Part shown: positions 37,020 to 45,765 of the stretch, in pieces
Position numbering within the stretch: the stretch's first letter is position 1
Layout of the letters: each line of letters opens with the position of its first letter
Assembly (NCBI RefSeq): GCF_002105555.1
Contig: NZ_CP020612.1
Coordinates: 1-64,000, forward strand
Length of the DNA stretch: 64,000 nucleotides
Direction: 5' to 3'
DNA from: Paracoccus contaminans
Lineage (GTDB): Bacteria > Pseudomonadota > Alphaproteobacteria > Rhodobacterales > Rhodobacteraceae
Notes under the pieces: model-generated
The model's input: the letters and a program-made list of their open reading frames with translations, nothing else
The model's database searches: none
Told to the model about the DNA's origin: nothing
Program-made: the position numbers and the translations under genes

Positions 37020-37029
37020 ATGTATACAT
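37020..37029. promoter_or_regulatory. GTATAC palindrome 4, ATGTATACAT
   Basis: Perfect 10 bp palindrome 20 bp before the DenD-like start, overlapping the candidate -10 (TAATGT, with TTGAAC 16 nt upstream). Placement suits repression. Confidence 0.55.
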
Positions 37030-37048
37030 CGGCAAAAGGGGGGCAGCG

Positions 37049-38020
37049 ATGAAGGTTCTGATTCTGGGCGGCGCGGGCATGGTGGGCCGCAACCTGGCGA
37101 TAAGGCTGGCCAGCGATGGAACGCTGGGCGGCCAGCCTATCGAGGCGCTGACACTATTCGACGTGGTGGCCGCCGATGTGCAGGGCAGCGCCCATATGCG
37201 GGTCAGCGCCGTGACGGGCGATATCAGCGACCGGGCCACGGTCGATCGGCTGGTTGCGGACCGGCCGGACGCGATTTTCCACCTTGCCGCCATCGTCTCG
37301 GGCGAGGCCGAGGCCGATTTCGACAAGGGCTATCGTATCAACCTGGACGGCACGCGCAATCTGTTCGAGGCGATCCGCGCGCAGGACGGCTATCATCCGC
37401 GTGTCGTGTATACGTCTTCGATCGCGGTGTTCGGCGCCCCCTTCCCCGAGGCGATCGGGGACGAATTCATCACCGCGCCGATGACCAGCTATGGCACGCA
37501 GAAGATGATCGGCGAGCTGCTGCTGAACGATTATTCGCGCCGGGGCATCTTTGACGGCATCGGCATCCGCCTGCCGACCATCGCCGTGCGGCCGGGCAAG
37601 CCGAACAAGGCGGCATCGGGCTTTTTTTCGGGGATCATCCGCGAACCCTTGGCGGGGCAGGATGCCGTGCTGCCGGTCGATGACGACGTGCGCCACTGGG
37701 TCGCCAGCCCCGCCTCGGCCACCGGATTCCTGCTGCATGCCGCCACGATGGATACCGCCCCCCTGGGCGCACGGCGCTGCCTGACCATGCCGGGCCTGTC
37801 CGTCACGGTAGGCGAGATGATCGCCGCCCTCGGCGAAGTCGCCGGCCCCGAGGCGGTCGCGCGCATCCGGCGCCAGCCCGACCCGGTGATCAGGGGCATC
37901 GTGGCCGGCTGGCCGCGCAACTTCGATGCCGCGCGGGCGGCGGGCTTCGGCTTTGCCGCGGATGCCAGCTTTCAGGACATCATCCGCGCCCATATCCGCG
38001 ACAGCGAAGCGGCGCAATGA
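37049..38020 (+). CDS. NAD-dependent epimerase/dehydrogenase, D-erythronate dehydrogenase (DenD)-like
   Basis: Extended SDR of 323 residues: ILGGAGMVGRNLA cofactor loop (about 5-17), LAAIVSGEAE near 80, SSIAVFG, and YGTQKMIGE (Tyr/Lys about 150-154), RLPTIAVRPGKPNKAASGF. The last motif and overall length resemble DenD, which oxidises D-erythronate at C2. The usual partners OtnK/OtnC/OtnI are absent, so in this island it may act on another aldonate. ATG at 37049 after AAAGGGGGG; overlaps the GntR start by 4 nt. Confidence 0.75.
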   Translation: MKVLILGGAGMVGRNLAIRLASDGTLGGQPIEALTLFDVVAADVQGSAHMRVSAVTGDISDRATVDRLVADRPDAIFHLAAIVSGEAEADFDKGYRINLDGTRNLFEAIRAQDGYHPRVVYTSSIAVFGAPFPEAIGDEFITAPMTSYGTQKMIGELLLNDYSRRGIFDGIGIRLPTIAVRPGKPNKAASGFFSGIIREPLAGQDAVLPVDDDVRHWVASPASATGFLLHAATMDTAPLGARRCLTMPGLSVTVGEMIAALGEVAGPEAVARIRRQPDPVIRGIVAGWPRNFDAARAAGFGFAADASFQDIIRAHIRDSEAAQ

Positions 38021-38775
38021 CGCCCCAATCCGTCATGCGGGCGGCCCGGCCGCGTCCGGCGCCTTCGGGCAGCAGCGCGCCGAACGCACGCGAGCGGGCC
38101 TATGCCGATCTGCGCTATCGCATCCTGACCGGGCGTCTTGCCCCCGGCACGACCCTGCTGGAAACCGAGATCGCTGGCATGCTGGGGCTGTCGCGCACCC
38201 CGGTGCGCGAGGCGGTGATACGGCTGGCCGAAGAAGGGCTGGTCCTTGTCAGGCCGCGCCACGGGGTTACCGTCATCGACCTGACGCTGGCCGATTTCCG
38301 TGACATCCTCGACGTCTTTTCGGCGCTTGAGGTGAGGGCCGTGGCGCTGACCGCCGCGCAGCCCCTGCGCCCCGCGGATCGCGACGCCCTCGCCCAGCTG
38401 ACGCAGAGGATGGAGCGCGCCACCGCCGAAGGCGATATCGCCCGCTGGTCGGATCTTGACGATGATTTCCACGCGATGCTGGTCGGCCTGTGCGGCAATG
38501 CCCGCCTGCAGCGGACCATCGGCGAATACTGGGGACAGCAATACCGGGCGCGCCAGCTGATCCTGCCGCATCGGCCGCTGCCTTTGGCGTCCAACCGGGA
38601 ACATGCGCTTGTCCTTGCGGCCGTTCTGGCAGGCGATGCGCAGGCCGCCCATGCCGCGCATCTGGCCCATCGCGCCCGCGCCGACCGTGACCAGCTGGCC
38701 CTGCTGCACCGTGCGACCGCGCCGGGCGAGATGCCCGCCCCCTTCCCTGCATTCAACGAGGAAGAGCCGAGATGA
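38017..38775 (+). CDS. GntR-family regulator, FCD subfamily (second in island)
   Basis: 252-residue regulator. The winged helix (about 28-95) has YADLRYRILTGRLAPGTTLLETEIAGMLGLSRTPVREAV; the FCD domain from about 105 has the ligand/metal-type residues DLDDDFHAML and H in NREHALV. The ATG overlaps the DenD-like stop (ATGA) and its own stop overlaps the next SDR start, making a three-gene coupled operon behind palindrome 4. It is an alternative candidate for binding the GTATAC sites. Confidence 0.9.
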   Translation: MTPQSVMRAARPRPAPSGSSAPNARERAYADLRYRILTGRLAPGTTLLETEIAGMLGLSRTPVREAVIRLAEEGLVLVRPRHGVTVIDLTLADFRDILDVFSALEVRAVALTAAQPLRPADRDALAQLTQRMERATAEGDIARWSDLDDDFHAMLVGLCGNARLQRTIGEYWGQQYRARQLILPHRPLPLASNREHALVLAAVLAGDAQAAHAAHLAHRARADRDQLALLHRATAPGEMPAPFPAFNEEEPR

Positions 38776-39500
38776 ACCGCATCGACCTGGACGGCCGCCG
38801 CGCCGTCGTGACCGGCGGCGCGCAGGGCCTTGGCCGCGCCATCGCCGAACGCCTGATCGCCAGCGGGGCCGCGGTCGAGATATGGGACATGCAGGACGCC
38901 CCCACCCGCGCCGCCGCCGCGGCGATGGGGGCGTGCGCGCGCGTGCTGGACCTGACCGACGACGCCGCCGTAGCCGGGGCGGCTGAGGCGGCGGGCGCGG
39001 TGGACATCCTGGTGAACAACGCCGGCATCGCCGGCGGCAATGCCCCCACCTGGCAGCTGGACCCGGCCATCTGGCGGCAGGTGGTCGAGGTGAACCTGAC
39101 CGCCCCCTTCGTCGTCTGCCGGGCGCTGGTTCCGGGGATGATCGCGCGGGGCTATGGGCGCATCGTCAACATCGCCTCGGTGGCGGGCAAGGAAGGCAAT
39201 CCGAATGCGGCGCATTATTCCGCCTCGAAGGCCGGGGTCATCGCGCTGACCAAGTCGCTGGGCAAGGAGCTGGCCGAAACGGGCGTTCTGGTCAACTGCG
39301 TCACCCCCGCCGCCGCCCGCACCCCGATCTTTGACCAGATGAGCGGGCAGCATATCGACTATATGCTGTCCAAGATCCCGATGAAGCGGTTCCTGGAACC
39401 TGACGAGGCCGCCGCGATGGTTGCCTGGCTTGCATCACGGGACTGCGCCTTTTCGACCGGGGCGGTGTTCGACCTCTCGGGCGGACGGGCGACCTATTGA
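38772..39500 (+). CDS. SDR, 2-keto-3-deoxy-aldonate 4-dehydrogenase type
   Basis: 242-residue classical SDR: TGGAQGLG (about 15-22), NNAG near 88, Ser in NIASVAG, YSASKAG (Tyr/Lys about 153-157). The C-terminal NCVTPAAARTPIFDQM and AVFDLSGGRATY match 2-keto-3-deoxy-L-fuconate 4-dehydrogenases, which oxidise the 2-keto-3-deoxy acid to the 2,4-diketo acid cleaved by an FAH hydrolase such as that at 25284. It overlaps the GntR stop by 4 nt. Substrate (fuconate- or pentonate-derived) is inferred. Confidence 0.83.
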   Translation: MNRIDLDGRRAVVTGGAQGLGRAIAERLIASGAAVEIWDMQDAPTRAAAAAMGACARVLDLTDDAAVAGAAEAAGAVDILVNNAGIAGGNAPTWQLDPAIWRQVVEVNLTAPFVVCRALVPGMIARGYGRIVNIASVAGKEGNPNAAHYSASKAGVIALTKSLGKELAETGVLVNCVTPAAARTPIFDQMSGQHIDYMLSKIPMKRFLEPDEAAAMVAWLASRDCAFSTGAVFDLSGGRATY

Positions 39501-39652
39501 CCGCAAGGGATGTCGAAAAGGATGCGCCGGGGCGGTGGATTTTCCCGCAGCGCCGGTAGGGCGGGCTTTGACGGCCGATATCCGGCAGACCGGGCAGGCT
39601 CATCCGCAGGAGGCGGCCGCCCTGTCGATCGGCGCCCGCTCATCCGCCGCGA

Positions 39653-40408
39653 TCAGGAAAGGCCGATAGGGGCCAGCCGCTCTTGCCCCGCGGCACGGGC
39701 CGCGCGGCGTTCCAGCGACTGGAACACCGCGTTAAGCAGCACCGCCAGCACCCCCACGACCATCCCGCCCTGGACCACGAAGGCCGTGTTCGAGGACAGC
39801 AGCCCCGCGATCACGACCTCGCCCAGCGTCCGGGCGGCCACCGTCGATCCGATCGTCGCGGTTCCCAGCGAGATCACTGCCGACAGGCGGATGCCCGTCA
39901 GGATCAGCGGCAGGGCGAGCGGCAGCTCGACCCGGATCAGTCGCTGCCGCGGCGTCATCCCCGTCCCACGGGCCGCCTCGGCCACCGGCGGGGGCAGGCT
40001 GCCAAGGGCCGTCAGCGTGTTTTCGAAAATCGGCAGCAGCCCGTAAAGGAACAGGGCCGTCAGGGTCGGCCAGCGCCCGAACCCCATCAGCGGCACCGCC
40101 AGCGCCAGCACCGCGACAGGCGGAAAGGTCTGCCCGATATTGGCCAGCGTGCGCGCCAGCGGCAGAAAGGCCCGCCCCGCGGGACGGGTGACAAGGATGC
40201 CCAGCCCGACAGCGGTGACAGATGCCGCGCCCACCGCCGCGGCGACCAGCGCCAGATGCGACAGCGTCAGGGCAAGAAGGCTCGTCTGGGTATAAATGGG
40301 GGGCGCGCCGTTGCGCGTCAGCGGCTGGAAGAGCCCGGCAAAGGCATGCGGCCAGAGCAGAAAGACCAGCAGCGCCGCCGCCAGGATGCTCAGGACCGGC
40401 CGGTTCAT
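39653..40408 (-). CDS. Glycine betaine/choline ABC permease (YehW/OpuC type)
   Basis: Inner-membrane permease of 251 residues with about six helices. The EAA-like loop is PVAEAARGTGMTPRQRLIRVELPLALP near 148-175, typical of OpuC-class osmoprotectant importers. ATG at 40408 overlaps the ATPase stop by 4 nt. It is last of a four-gene betaine importer (binding protein, large permease, ATPase, small permease) on the minus strand, the same set as E. coli yehZYXW. The island SDR converges on it across 152 bp. Confidence 0.87.
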   Translation of the reverse strand: MNRPVLSILAAALLVFLLWPHAFAGLFQPLTRNGAPPIYTQTSLLALTLSHLALVAAAVGAASVTAVGLGILVTRPAGRAFLPLARTLANIGQTFPPVAVLALAVPLMGFGRWPTLTALFLYGLLPIFENTLTALGSLPPPVAEAARGTGMTPRQRLIRVELPLALPLILTGIRLSAVISLGTATIGSTVAARTLGEVVIAGLLSSNTAFVVQGGMVVGVLAVLLNAVFQSLERRAARAAGQERLAPIGLS

Positions 40409-41334
40409 CCGGCCCTCCCCCCGGCTGCATGTGCACGCAGCGCCTCCAGCGTCACGATGCCGCCCCCGGCGACCGGCAGGGCACTGCGGCCTGACCACAG
40501 GCATTGCGCCAGCGCCTCGCGCAGGCTGGCCTGCGGCGACAGGACCGGGCCTTCGGTAAAGCCCGGCTCGCGCAGATCGGCCACGCGGGAGAGCGCCAGC
40601 AGGCGGAAGGGACGCTCTGCCGTGCCGACCAGCGCCTGCACGAAAGGCGTGGCAGGGGCGGTCAGGATTTCGGCCGGGGTACCGAATTGCAGCAGGCGCC
40701 CGCGGTCCATCACGGCGATGCGGTTGCTCAGCGTGACTGCTTCCTCCATGTCATGGGTCACCAGGATCACGGTCGTGCCAAGCTGCCGCTGGATCAGGCG
40801 CAGATCCTCCTGCGCGGCGGCGCGGATCACCGGGTCCAGCGCGCCGAACGGCTCGTCCATCAGCAGCAGCTCGGGCCGGGCGGCCAGCGCGCGGGCCACC
40901 CCCACGCGCTGCTGCTGCCCGCCCGACAGCTCATGCGGCAGCCGGTCGCGGAAGGCGGCGGGATCAAGCTGGAAAAGGGCCAGCAATTCATCAATCCGTG
41001 CCCTGATCTGCGCGCTCGGCCAGCCCAGCAGGCGCGGAACTGTGGCGATATTGGCCGCAACGGTGCGATGGGGAAACAGCCCGTAACCCTGGATCGCATA
41101 GCCGATGCGCCGGCGCAGCAGATGGGGCGGGCCTTGGGCTATATCCACCCCATCGATCAGCACCTGCCCGGCGGTCGGCTCGATCAGGCGGTTGATGATC
41201 CGCAGCAAGGTCGTCTTGCCCGAACCCGAGGTGCCGACCACCGCCGCAATAAGGCCGCTGCCGAGTGTCAGCGACACATCGTCCACGACGGTCGCGGCGC
41301 CATAGCGTTTGGTCAGGTGCCTCAGCTCGATCAT
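40405..41334 (-). CDS. Glycine betaine ABC importer ATPase (YehX/OpuCA type)
   Basis: 309-residue ATPase: Walker A GTSGSGKTTLL (about 33-43), QGYGLFPHRTV, signature LSGGQQQRVGVARAL, Walker B LLLMDEPFGALDPVIR, VTHDMEEA. The C-terminal quarter (from about 240) is a reduced CBS-like regulatory part. ATG at 41334 begins MIELRHLTKRYG; it overlaps the large permease stop by 4 nt. Confidence 0.9.
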   Translation of the reverse strand: MIELRHLTKRYGAATVVDDVSLTLGSGLIAAVVGTSGSGKTTLLRIINRLIEPTAGQVLIDGVDIAQGPPHLLRRRIGYAIQGYGLFPHRTVAANIATVPRLLGWPSAQIRARIDELLALFQLDPAAFRDRLPHELSGGQQQRVGVARALAARPELLLMDEPFGALDPVIRAAAQEDLRLIQRQLGTTVILVTHDMEEAVTLSNRIAVMDRGRLLQFGTPAEILTAPATPFVQALVGTAERPFRLLALSRVADLREPGFTEGPVLSPQASLREALAQCLWSGRSALPVAGGGIVTLEALRAHAAGGRAG

Positions 41335-42566
41335 GGGGCACCCCCGGGCGCGGGGCGCTTGTCCAGCCATTCGACGACAAGCCCCAGCGCGATGCCCGCC
41401 GACAGCGCCATGGCGATGGTGGGCAGCGCGCCCAGCAGGATCAGATCCATAGCCGTCTGGTTCAGCCCCTGAAAGACAAAGGTTCCATAGCCTCCGCCGC
41501 CGATCAGCCCGGCGATCACCGCAAGGCCGATATTCTGCACCAGAACGATCCGCACGCCCGCAAGGATCGCGGGCACAGCCAGCGGGATCGACACCTGGGC
41601 CAGAACCTGGCCGCGGGTCATCCCCAGCCCCCGCGCCGCGTCCCGCGCGTCGGGCGAGACGCCGCCCAGCCCGGCCGCAGTGTTCGACACTACCGGCAGC
41701 AGCGAATACAGGAACAGGGCGACCAGCGCGGGGAACGCCCCGATCCCCGCGATCCCCGCAGCCGCGGCAGCCGGCAGCTTTGCCGCGACCCAGCCCAGGA
41801 TCGGAATCATCAGCCCGAACAGCGCCAGCGACGGGATCGTTTGGACGATGTTCAGCACCCCCATCACCCCCCGCCCCGTCCTTGGCCTTTGATGCACCAT
41901 CACGCCCAGCGGCAGGCCGACAGCAAGCGCCCCGCCCAGCGATCCGAAGACAAGCAGCAGGTGGCGCAGCGTCTCGCGCTGGAAAGGAGCCGCGCGGGCA
42001 GCGAATTCACGCATGATCGACACCTCGTCCAAGGCGCCCGACCACAGCAGCGCCGCCAGGCCCGCCGACACCCCAGCCAGCAGCAGCCAGCGTTGCCCCA
42101 AGGGCGGGCGCAGCCGCGCGATCACATCGGTCGCGGCAAGCGAAAAGCTCAGCAGCAGCAGCCAGAACCCTGATCCCGGCGCCACACGGGCCAAGGTATT
42201 GCCATCAGGCACATGCTGGCGCGCCGCCGCCCCCAGCACAAGCAGGCTGCCCGCAGCACCGGCAAGGCCGGCCGCGATCCCCCACCAGGATGCGCGCGGC
42301 CTCAGGGCCGCAAGCAGCAGGGCTGCCGCCGCAAGGCACAGCGGCCCGCCCGCCGCGCCCAGCGCCGCATGCAGCGCCGCGCCCTGCCCCGGCACGATGC
42401 GGTTGGGCTTGATCTGCACAAAGGGCATCGCAAGCGATGCCAGCCCCATCGCCACGAACAGAATGCCGGTCGGGCTCAGCGCCGGCCAAGGCGGGGCCAA
42501 AGTCGCCGCCGCGCCCGCCACGCCGGCAGGCCCGCCCTGGGGCTGCGGGCTCGGGGCTCCCCTCAC
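41331..42566 (-). CDS. Glycine betaine ABC permease, large (YehY type)
   Basis: 411-residue inner-membrane permease. The C-terminal half (from about 200) is the transport domain with EAA-like loop VSPDARDAARGLGMTRGQVLAQVSIPLAVP. The N-terminal half adds five or so extra helices, as in E. coli YehY, whose function is not known. The start is a GTG at 42566; no longer frame is available. It lies 48 bp after the binding-protein gene. Confidence 0.87.
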   Translation of the reverse strand: MRGAPSPQPQGGPAGVAGAAATLAPPWPALSPTGILFVAMGLASLAMPFVQIKPNRIVPGQGAALHAALGAAGGPLCLAAAALLLAALRPRASWWGIAAGLAGAAGSLLVLGAAARQHVPDGNTLARVAPGSGFWLLLLSFSLAATDVIARLRPPLGQRWLLLAGVSAGLAALLWSGALDEVSIMREFAARAAPFQRETLRHLLLVFGSLGGALAVGLPLGVMVHQRPRTGRGVMGVLNIVQTIPSLALFGLMIPILGWVAAKLPAAAAAGIAGIGAFPALVALFLYSLLPVVSNTAAGLGGVSPDARDAARGLGMTRGQVLAQVSIPLAVPAILAGVRIVLVQNIGLAVIAGLIGGGGYGTFVFQGLNQTAMDLILLGALPTIAMALSAGIALGLVVEWLDKRPAPGGAP

Positions 42567-42613
42567 CTCGCCCTGCCCGTCACGGCGCCGGCCCCCTCAT
42601 GCGGGCAGACCTG

Positions 42614-43525
42614 TCATTTCAGCGCGCCCGCGCGGGTCAGATAATCGCGGGCGACCTCGGCGGCAGGCTCTCCGCCGACCTGGATGCGCCCGTTCAGTTC
42701 CTGAAGGGTGGTCAGTTGCAGCCCGGCAAAGATCGGCTCGAGAACCGCGGCGATCTGCGGGTATTCGGACAGCACCTCCTCGCGCACCACGGGGGCGGGC
42801 TGATAGACGGGCTGCACGGCCTTGTCATCGGCCATCACCGTCAGGCCCGCAGGGGCGATGCCCCCGTCGGTGCCATAGACCATCGCAGCATTCACCCCCG
42901 AGGTCTGGCCTGCCCCCGCCGCGATCGTCGCCGCGGTATCCCCGCCCGACAGCTGCACCAGCTGGTCGGGTTTCAGGGCAAAGCCATAGGTCGCCTGAAA
43001 GGCGGGCAGCGCGGCGGGCGAGGTGACGAACTCGGTCGAGGCCGCCAGCTTGATCGCCCCGCCGCCTGCGATGTATCGGCCGAGATCCGACATGGTGCGC
43101 AGCCCGTTCGCATCGGCGACATCCTTGCGCACCGCGATGGCCCAGGTGTTGTTCGCAGGCGCAGGGGTCAGCCAGACGATGCGGTTCTGCGCCCGGTCGA
43201 GTTCGGCCGCGCGGGCATAGCCCTTGGCCGCATCCTTCCACACGCCGCTATCGGCCTGGTTGAAGAAGAAGGCGGCGTTGCCCGTATACTCGGGATAGAT
43301 GTCGATCTGCCCCGCCGTGATCGCATCTCGAACAATGGGGGTGCCGCCCAGTTGCAGCTTGTCCCTGACGGGCAATCCTGCATCCTGCAGCGCCAGCAGG
43401 ATCATGTTGCCCAACAGCCCGCCTTCGGTGTCGATCTTCGAGGATACCACGATGTCGCGGGCGGACGCGCCTGTCGCCGCAAGCCCCAGCGAAAGCGCAA
43501 CCAGCGCGGATCTGATCGTCTTCAT
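42614..43525 (-). CDS. Glycine betaine substrate-binding protein (OsmF/YehZ type)
   Basis: 303-residue periplasmic binding protein with an N-terminal Sec signal (MKTIRSALVALSLGLAATGASA, cleavage near residue 22). OpuAC-like domain: VVSSKIDTEGGLLGNMI, AGQIDIYPEYTGNAAFFF and VYGTDGGIAPAGLTVMADD are typical of OsmF/YehZ. First gene of the importer operon, ATG at 43525. Low-affinity betaine uptake is known for the E. coli member; the ligand here is by analogy. Confidence 0.88.
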   Translation of the reverse strand: MKTIRSALVALSLGLAATGASARDIVVSSKIDTEGGLLGNMILLALQDAGLPVRDKLQLGGTPIVRDAITAGQIDIYPEYTGNAAFFFNQADSGVWKDAAKGYARAAELDRAQNRIVWLTPAPANNTWAIAVRKDVADANGLRTMSDLGRYIAGGGAIKLAASTEFVTSPAALPAFQATYGFALKPDQLVQLSGGDTAATIAAGAGQTSGVNAAMVYGTDGGIAPAGLTVMADDKAVQPVYQPAPVVREEVLSEYPQIAAVLEPIFAGLQLTTLQELNGRIQVGGEPAAEVARDYLTRAGALK

Positions 43526-43635
43526 GTCCGTTCACTCCACCAGACTGGGCACCGCCCGCATGTCATGACGAACGCAGCCCGCGGCCGGATGGTTCGCCGC
43601 GCAAGGCGCGGCGGCCATCGGGCGCCGACGGGCGG

Positions 43636-44883
43636 TCAGCGCCGGTCCAGTTCGATGACGGCGCGAGCGATCGCCTCGGCCCCGTCGGCGATCTGGTCGA
43701 TCTCGGTCCACTCCTCGGGGCAATGGCTGCGCCCGCCGCGCGAGGGCACGAAAACCATCGCCGCCGGGCCAAGCCGCGCGACATGGGCCGCATCATGGCC
43801 CGCGCCCGAGGTCAGGGGGCGGTGGCTGACCCCGGCGGCGTCGGCGGCCTCGGCCAGCACCGCCAGCAGGTCGGCATCCATCGGCACCGGGGGATTGTCC
43901 GAAATGACCCGCGCCGATGCGCCGGGCACGCCTGCGGCCAACGCTTTAGCCCAGGCGATGAACGCCTCCATGTCGGAACGCCGCTCGGCGCGGGCGTCGA
44001 TCAGCAGGCGCACCCGGCCGGGGATGACGTTGGCGGCGTTGGGAAAAACCTCGAATTCACCGACCGTGCCGGTGAAGTGGCGCCCCTCGCGCGGGCGGGC
44101 GGCCTCGTGCCGGACCGCTTCAACCAGTGGCGCGGCAGATACCAGTGCATCATTGCGCCCGTCCATCGGCGTGGTTCCGGCATGATCGGGGCGCCCCTCG
44201 ACGATGATCTCGATCCGGGTGATGCCGGCGATGGCACGCACCAGCCCGATCGCCGTTCCTTCGCTTTCGAGGATGGTGCCCTGTTCGATATGCAGTTCCA
44301 GAAACGCCCGCAGCGGCCCGGCGAGCGGCGCGGAAAGCGGGCGCCCCAGCGCCTCGGGCATGCCGCCGACGGCGGCGATCGCCTCGGCCAGGCTGCGGTC
44401 CTGCCAGCGGCGTTCCAGCCAGTCGGCCGGCATGATCCCGGCCATCGCGCGCGAGCCGATGCAGGACACGCCGAAACCCGACACCTCTTCGGCAAGGAAA
44501 TCGACCACGGCAAGATCATGCCGCAGCACCACCCCCGCCCGGTCGAGCGCACGCACCACCTCAAGCGCGGCGGCAACGCCCGCGACCCCGTCAAAGCGCC
44601 CCCCGTCCGGGACGGTATCGGTATGACTGCCCAGCAGGATCGTGCCGCAGCCCGCCCCCGACCCGGCACGCCGGCCGATCAGGTTGCCTGCCGCATCAAT
44701 GCCCGTCGTCAGCCCGGCACCCGCAAAGGCCGCGCGCAGCCAGTCCCTGCCCCGGTCGAACATCGGGGTAAAGCTGCGCCTTGTCCACGGCCGGTCCGGC
44801 TCGGTCAAAGCGGCCAGCGCGGCGATGTCGACGCCGATCGCCTCGGCGCTGACAAGATGGTTGTGATCGGGCGAAGCGGTCAT
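43636..44883 (-). CDS. Zn-dependent amidohydrolase (allantoate / N-carbamoyl-amino acid hydrolase, M20)
   Basis: 415-residue metallo-hydrolase of the hydantoinase/carbamoylase (HyuC/AllC) family. Zinc ligands are visible in LLGSHTDTVPDGGRFDG (His/Asp), FLAEEVSGFG (Glu), ELHIEQG (His) and the late GAGHDA / SHCPEEW histidines. Dimerisation domain in the middle. It could act on N-carbamoyl-beta-alanine, allantoate or an N-carbamoyl amino acid; nothing adjacent decides. ATG at 44883. A GC stem-loop (43595-43613) lies just past the stop. It is divergent from the TerC gene. Confidence 0.87.
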   Translation of the reverse strand: MTASPDHNHLVSAEAIGVDIAALAALTEPDRPWTRRSFTPMFDRGRDWLRAAFAGAGLTTGIDAAGNLIGRRAGSGAGCGTILLGSHTDTVPDGGRFDGVAGVAAALEVVRALDRAGVVLRHDLAVVDFLAEEVSGFGVSCIGSRAMAGIMPADWLERRWQDRSLAEAIAAVGGMPEALGRPLSAPLAGPLRAFLELHIEQGTILESEGTAIGLVRAIAGITRIEIIVEGRPDHAGTTPMDGRNDALVSAAPLVEAVRHEAARPREGRHFTGTVGEFEVFPNAANVIPGRVRLLIDARAERRSDMEAFIAWAKALAAGVPGASARVISDNPPVPMDADLLAVLAEAADAAGVSHRPLTSGAGHDAAHVARLGPAAMVFVPSRGGRSHCPEEWTEIDQIADGAEAIARAVIELDRR

Positions 44884-45072
44884 CAGGACTGTCCCTTGTG
44901 TCGTTGGTGTCGGTGTCCGGCGCGGCCCGACAATGGCCAGCGCCGCCCCTCGCCGCAAGTGCCGTGCCGCCCAAGGTTGCCCTCGGTCCCCGCGGCGCCT
45001 ATCTAAGCCGCGGCCCGGCGGCAGACGCGGCGTCTGCACCCCCGGCATCCCGCGCACAGGAAAGGAACAGGC

Positions 45073-45717
45073 ATGGAGATCTTTACCGGGGGGGGGTTGA
45101 CGGCGCTGTTGCAAGTCATCGCCATCGATCTTGTGCTGGCAGGGGACAACGCCATCGTCATCGGCATGGCGGCTGCGGGATTGCCCAGGGATCTGCGCAA
45201 CCGCGCGATCCTGGTCGGGATCATCGCCGCGACAGTCATGCGGATCGGCTTTGCCCTGATCACCACCGAACTTCTGGGGATCACGGGGCTGCTGCTGGCG
45301 GGTGGGCTGCTGCTGCTGTGGGTGTGCTACAAGATGTGGCGCGAACTCAGCAGCCCGCATCAGGAAATGGACGCGCATGAGGCGCTTCAGGATGCTGACC
45401 TGAACAGCGACGGGCAGATCGCCGGCGCGCCCCGCAAGACCTTCCGGCAGGCGGCCACACAGATCGTCATCGCCGATGTGTCGATGTCGCTCGACAACGT
45501 GCTGGCCGTGGCGGGCGCCGCGCGGCATCATTTCGAGGTGCTGATCATCGGGCTGGTGCTGTCGATCGCGCTGATGGGGCTGGCCTCCAGCTTTATCGCC
45601 CGGATCATCGGCCGCTACCGCTGGATCGCCTGGATCGGCCTCGTCATCATCCTCTTCGTGGCGCTCAAGATGATCTATGAGGGCTGGCACGACATATCGG
45701 CCCATATCGCGGTCTGA
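45073..45717 (+). CDS. TerC/YjbE-family membrane protein
   Basis: 214-residue inner-membrane protein with about six or seven helices. The two metal-site repeats of the family are present: AIDLVLAGDNAIVIGMAA (about 17-34) and VIADVSMSLDNVLAVAGA (about 132-150), with a charged cytoplasmic loop between. Relatives export manganese or other metals, some for metalation of secreted proteins. ATG at 45073 with a GGAAC/AGG site. I looked for a yybP-ykoY manganese riboswitch in the 189 bp upstream and did not find its conserved core. Confidence 0.88.
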   Translation: MEIFTGGGLTALLQVIAIDLVLAGDNAIVIGMAAAGLPRDLRNRAILVGIIAATVMRIGFALITTELLGITGLLLAGGLLLLWVCYKMWRELSSPHQEMDAHEALQDADLNSDGQIAGAPRKTFRQAATQIVIADVSMSLDNVLAVAGAARHHFEVLIIGLVLSIALMGLASSFIARIIGRYRWIAWIGLVIILFVALKMIYEGWHDISAHIAV

Positions 45718-45765
45718 CGCTAGGCCATCACCTTGGGGCAAGGGCTGCCGCCCATGCCCCGAGGA

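Larger units (their letters stand above)
36705..37048. other. 344 bp divergent promoter region in the sugar-acid island
   Basis: Lies between the dehydratase (minus) and DenD-like gene (plus). It holds two GTATAC palindromes, one at each end, each over a promoter-like -10: TTTACA/TATACC reading minus, and TTGAAC (36996) / TAATGT (37018) reading plus. The middle reads as an open frame (plus, to 36921) that I do not recognise. Confidence 0.5.

Noticed and set aside
37404..37416. GTGTATACG inside the DenD-like gene
   Set aside because: Internal to coding sequence and only a hexamer core; not counted as an operator.
43277..43291. Another GTATAC motif (CCCGTATACTCGGG)
   Set aside because: Lies inside the betaine-binding-protein coding sequence, away from any promoter of the sugar island.
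44884..45072. yybP-ykoY manganese riboswitch before TerC
   Set aside because: The conserved core loops of that riboswitch are not seen in the 189 bp leader.
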